This document shows, one piece after another, positions 40,421 to 41,229 of a DNA stretch of 41,229 nt. Made by a program: the position numbers and the translations under genes. How positions within the stretch are numbered: the first letter of the stretch is position 1; each line of letters begins with the position of its first letter. The notes under the pieces were generated by a model. That model was not told the DNA's origin. It saw nothing but the letters and a program-made list of their open reading frames with translations, and ran no database searches. This stretch comes from DASUGC01 sp035606665 (GTDB lineage: Bacteria; Acidobacteriota; Vicinamibacteria; Vicinamibacterales; SCN-69-37). The stretch spans positions 1-41,229 of the forward strand of contig DATNEY010000045.1 in assembly GCA_035606665.1 (NCBI GenBank), read 5' to 3'.

Positions 40421-40764
40421 CAGAGCGCCTCCAGAATGCGATCCAGGCCCCGCGTCAGGCGCCGCAGGTTTGCGACGGATTGCTTGAGGGCCCGGCTGCC
40501 GAGCGTTTCGAGCCAGTACAGTTTCTTGCGGCGTCCTCCGCGTTGGGGAGTGGGCTCGCCGAGCCTCGACAGAACGTAGCCCTTGTCCTCGAGCCGGCCG
40601 AGAGTCTTGTAGATCGCGCCTAACGCCACCTCGCGCGACGTTTCCGCCTCGAGCGCATCACGAATCGTCACCCCGTAGGCATCGTCTTCCAGCCGGAGGA
40701 TGGCTAAGAGCACCAGGAGCTCGAATTCGCCCAGATAGAGAGGTGGTGTTGATTTAGGTGACAT
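40420..40764 (-). CDS. PadR-family transcriptional regulator
   Basis: A 114-residue winged-helix repressor. LYLGEFELLVLLAILRLEDD then AYGVTIRDALE is the usual PadR opening; GAIYKTLGRLEDKGYVLSRL is the recognition helix and wing region; the C-terminal part is a dimerisation helix (LKQSVANLRRLTRGLDRILE). In Acidobacteria such regulators head ADOP permease genes, as here. It probably responds to a compound transported or sensed by the permease and represses its own operon. The ATG at 40764 lies inside the palindrome TGACATTGTCA, which could be its own operator. Confidence 0.93.
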   Translation of the reverse strand: MSPKSTPPLYLGEFELLVLLAILRLEDDAYGVTIRDALEAETSREVALGAIYKTLGRLEDKGYVLSRLGEPTPQRGGRRKKLYWLETLGSRALKQSVANLRRLTRGLDRILEAL

Positions 40765-40769
40765 TGTCA
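40759..40769. promoter_or_regulatory. Candidate PadR operator over the padR start codon
   Basis: TGACA-T-TGTCA, a perfect 11-bp inverted repeat centred on the ATG of the padR gene. Directly upstream (40772-40777) is TATATG on the minus strand, a possible -10 box. Confidence 0.35.
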
Positions 40770-41006
40770 GTCATATACCACAGGGCTTGGACGAGAAAGG
40801 CCGGTGGAGGGTTGGTGGTGTTTCTCACGGAGGCACGGAGAGGGACGGAGGTTGAGACCGGCCTTCGACATCTCCCGCCCTAAGCACAAGCAATAGACGG
40901 ATTCGAACAAGCCTGGTCCGAGCGTTCGGTGGACTCGTATCGCACAAGCGATGACCGCTTCCGCCGACGGAGTCGTTATGAGGGACATGGAACTGATGCC
41001 GGGCAA
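40767..41006 (-). pseudogene. Truncated GxxExxY-family gene
   Basis: AEAVIACAIRVHRTLGPGLF followed by ESVY matches the conserved start of GxxExxY proteins (PD-(D/E)XK-like fold, usually about 125 residues), here with G-L-F-E-S-V-Y. Homology stops after EMSKAGL: the next codons come from the CACGGAG repeat half-copy (NLRPSPCLREKHH). The nuclease-like catalytic half is missing. An open frame continues to a stop near 40767, giving 79 codons with TTG start at 41006, but I regard this as a broken gene. An alternative ATG in the same frame lies 6 codons later (MSLITTPS). Confidence 0.7.
40820..40850. repeat. CACGGAG element, half-copy 3
   Basis: tctcacggaggcacggagag then ggacggag matches the left arm of copies 1 and 2; no right arm follows. 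It is fused to the truncated GxxExxY gene. Confidence 0.75.
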
Positions 41007-41088
41007 CTATTTTGCCAGGACACACTCAAGCGCAGACGTCGAATCGCTGAGCGACTCCCCCTGCCAGAGTAGTGAAGGCGGGAACCAG

Positions 41089-41229
41089 GAGCGTGTCTGG
41101 AATTTTGTGTGTGGGGCTAGCATGAGGAGGCCCCATGACACGCAAAGCAAAGAAGCCGATTTGAGCGGCTCCCGCCCGTCGCTGACGAGATTCTGGACCA
41201 ATTCGGCCCCGCCGTGGGGATGTCGATGG
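41089..41229 (+). mobile_element. Possible left end of an insertion sequence (IS256-like), partial
   Basis: gcgtgtctggaattttgtgt (41091-41110) resembles terminal repeats of some IS256-family elements. Then gaggagg and an ATG (41135, MTRKAKKP) look like a transposase start, but that frame stops at 41162-41164. The neighbouring frame continues to the window edge as FERLPPVADEILDQFGPAVG. A frameshift or a different start is implied. Only the edge is visible. Confidence 0.4.

Noticed and set aside
40767..40800. End of the GxxExxY frame reads PVVYD, which resembles the next conserved motif of the family
   Set aside because: The bases belong to the padR promoter region and follow the repeat half-copy; coincidence is more likely than an in-frame insertion that preserves both flanks, although not excluded.

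Overview
The window looks like chromosomal DNA of an Acidobacteriota bacterium, most likely a Vicinamibacteria-type soil lineage. This is an inference from GC-rich DNA with strong third-position GC bias, a PadR + duplicated orphan permease (ADOP) pair, secreted proteins with carboxypeptidase-regulatory-like repeats, a DUF1800/DUF1501 pair, a Ser/Thr kinase fused to TPRs, and secreted hydrolases with Gly-rich inserts. No phage region or CRISPR array is present; the right edge appears to hold the end of an insertion sequence.

Layout. 1-187: two facing 9-bp tandem-repeat arrays. 192-4950 (minus): two paralogous secreted regulatory-like-domain proteins and a two-domain VOC protein. 5040-6676 (plus): four small or unknown genes, including a 38-residue Phe-rich membrane peptide. 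6862-10360 (plus): pheS, pheT and tRNA-Phe(GAA) in a row. 10439-12908 (plus): ECF sigma factor, one-TM anti-sigma-like protein and a secreted Gly-rich protein in a tightly packed operon. 12901-13173 (minus): probable remnant of a SIMPL-type gene. 13255-19298 (plus): lysine/diaminopimelate operon asd-lysC-dapB-dapA-dapD-dapE-like, preceded by a terminator hairpin immediately upstream of the asd ribosome binding site. 19371-23368 (plus): FAD oxidoreductase, DUF1800, DUF1501. 23414-27629 (minus): alpha/beta hydrolase, GyrI-like protein and Ser/Thr kinase-TPR operon. 27661-34479 (plus): lipoprotein cyclase, S9 peptidase, PIG-L deacetylase. 34655-40764 (minus): HEAT-methyltransferase fusion, secreted SH3 protein, ADOP permease and PadR regulator. 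40767-41229: truncated GxxExxY gene abutting a repeat half-copy, then the probable IS end.

The strongest unexplained signal is between the genes. Three families of repeated DNA sit almost exactly at gene ends: (1) short palindromes of the type GCCGGGYCT-tt-AGRCCCGGC, often touching or supplying a stop codon; (2) 130-175 bp palindromic elements with CACGGAG-rich arms filling the gap between stop codons, one half-copy fused to a broken GxxExxY nuclease-like gene; (3) 7- and 9-bp tandem arrays at gene starts or ends, two of them inside signal-peptide coding sequence. The other candidates for new biology are the ECF/anti-sigma/Gly-rich operon, the Phe-rich micropeptide, the HEAT-methyltransferase fusion and the asd leader.
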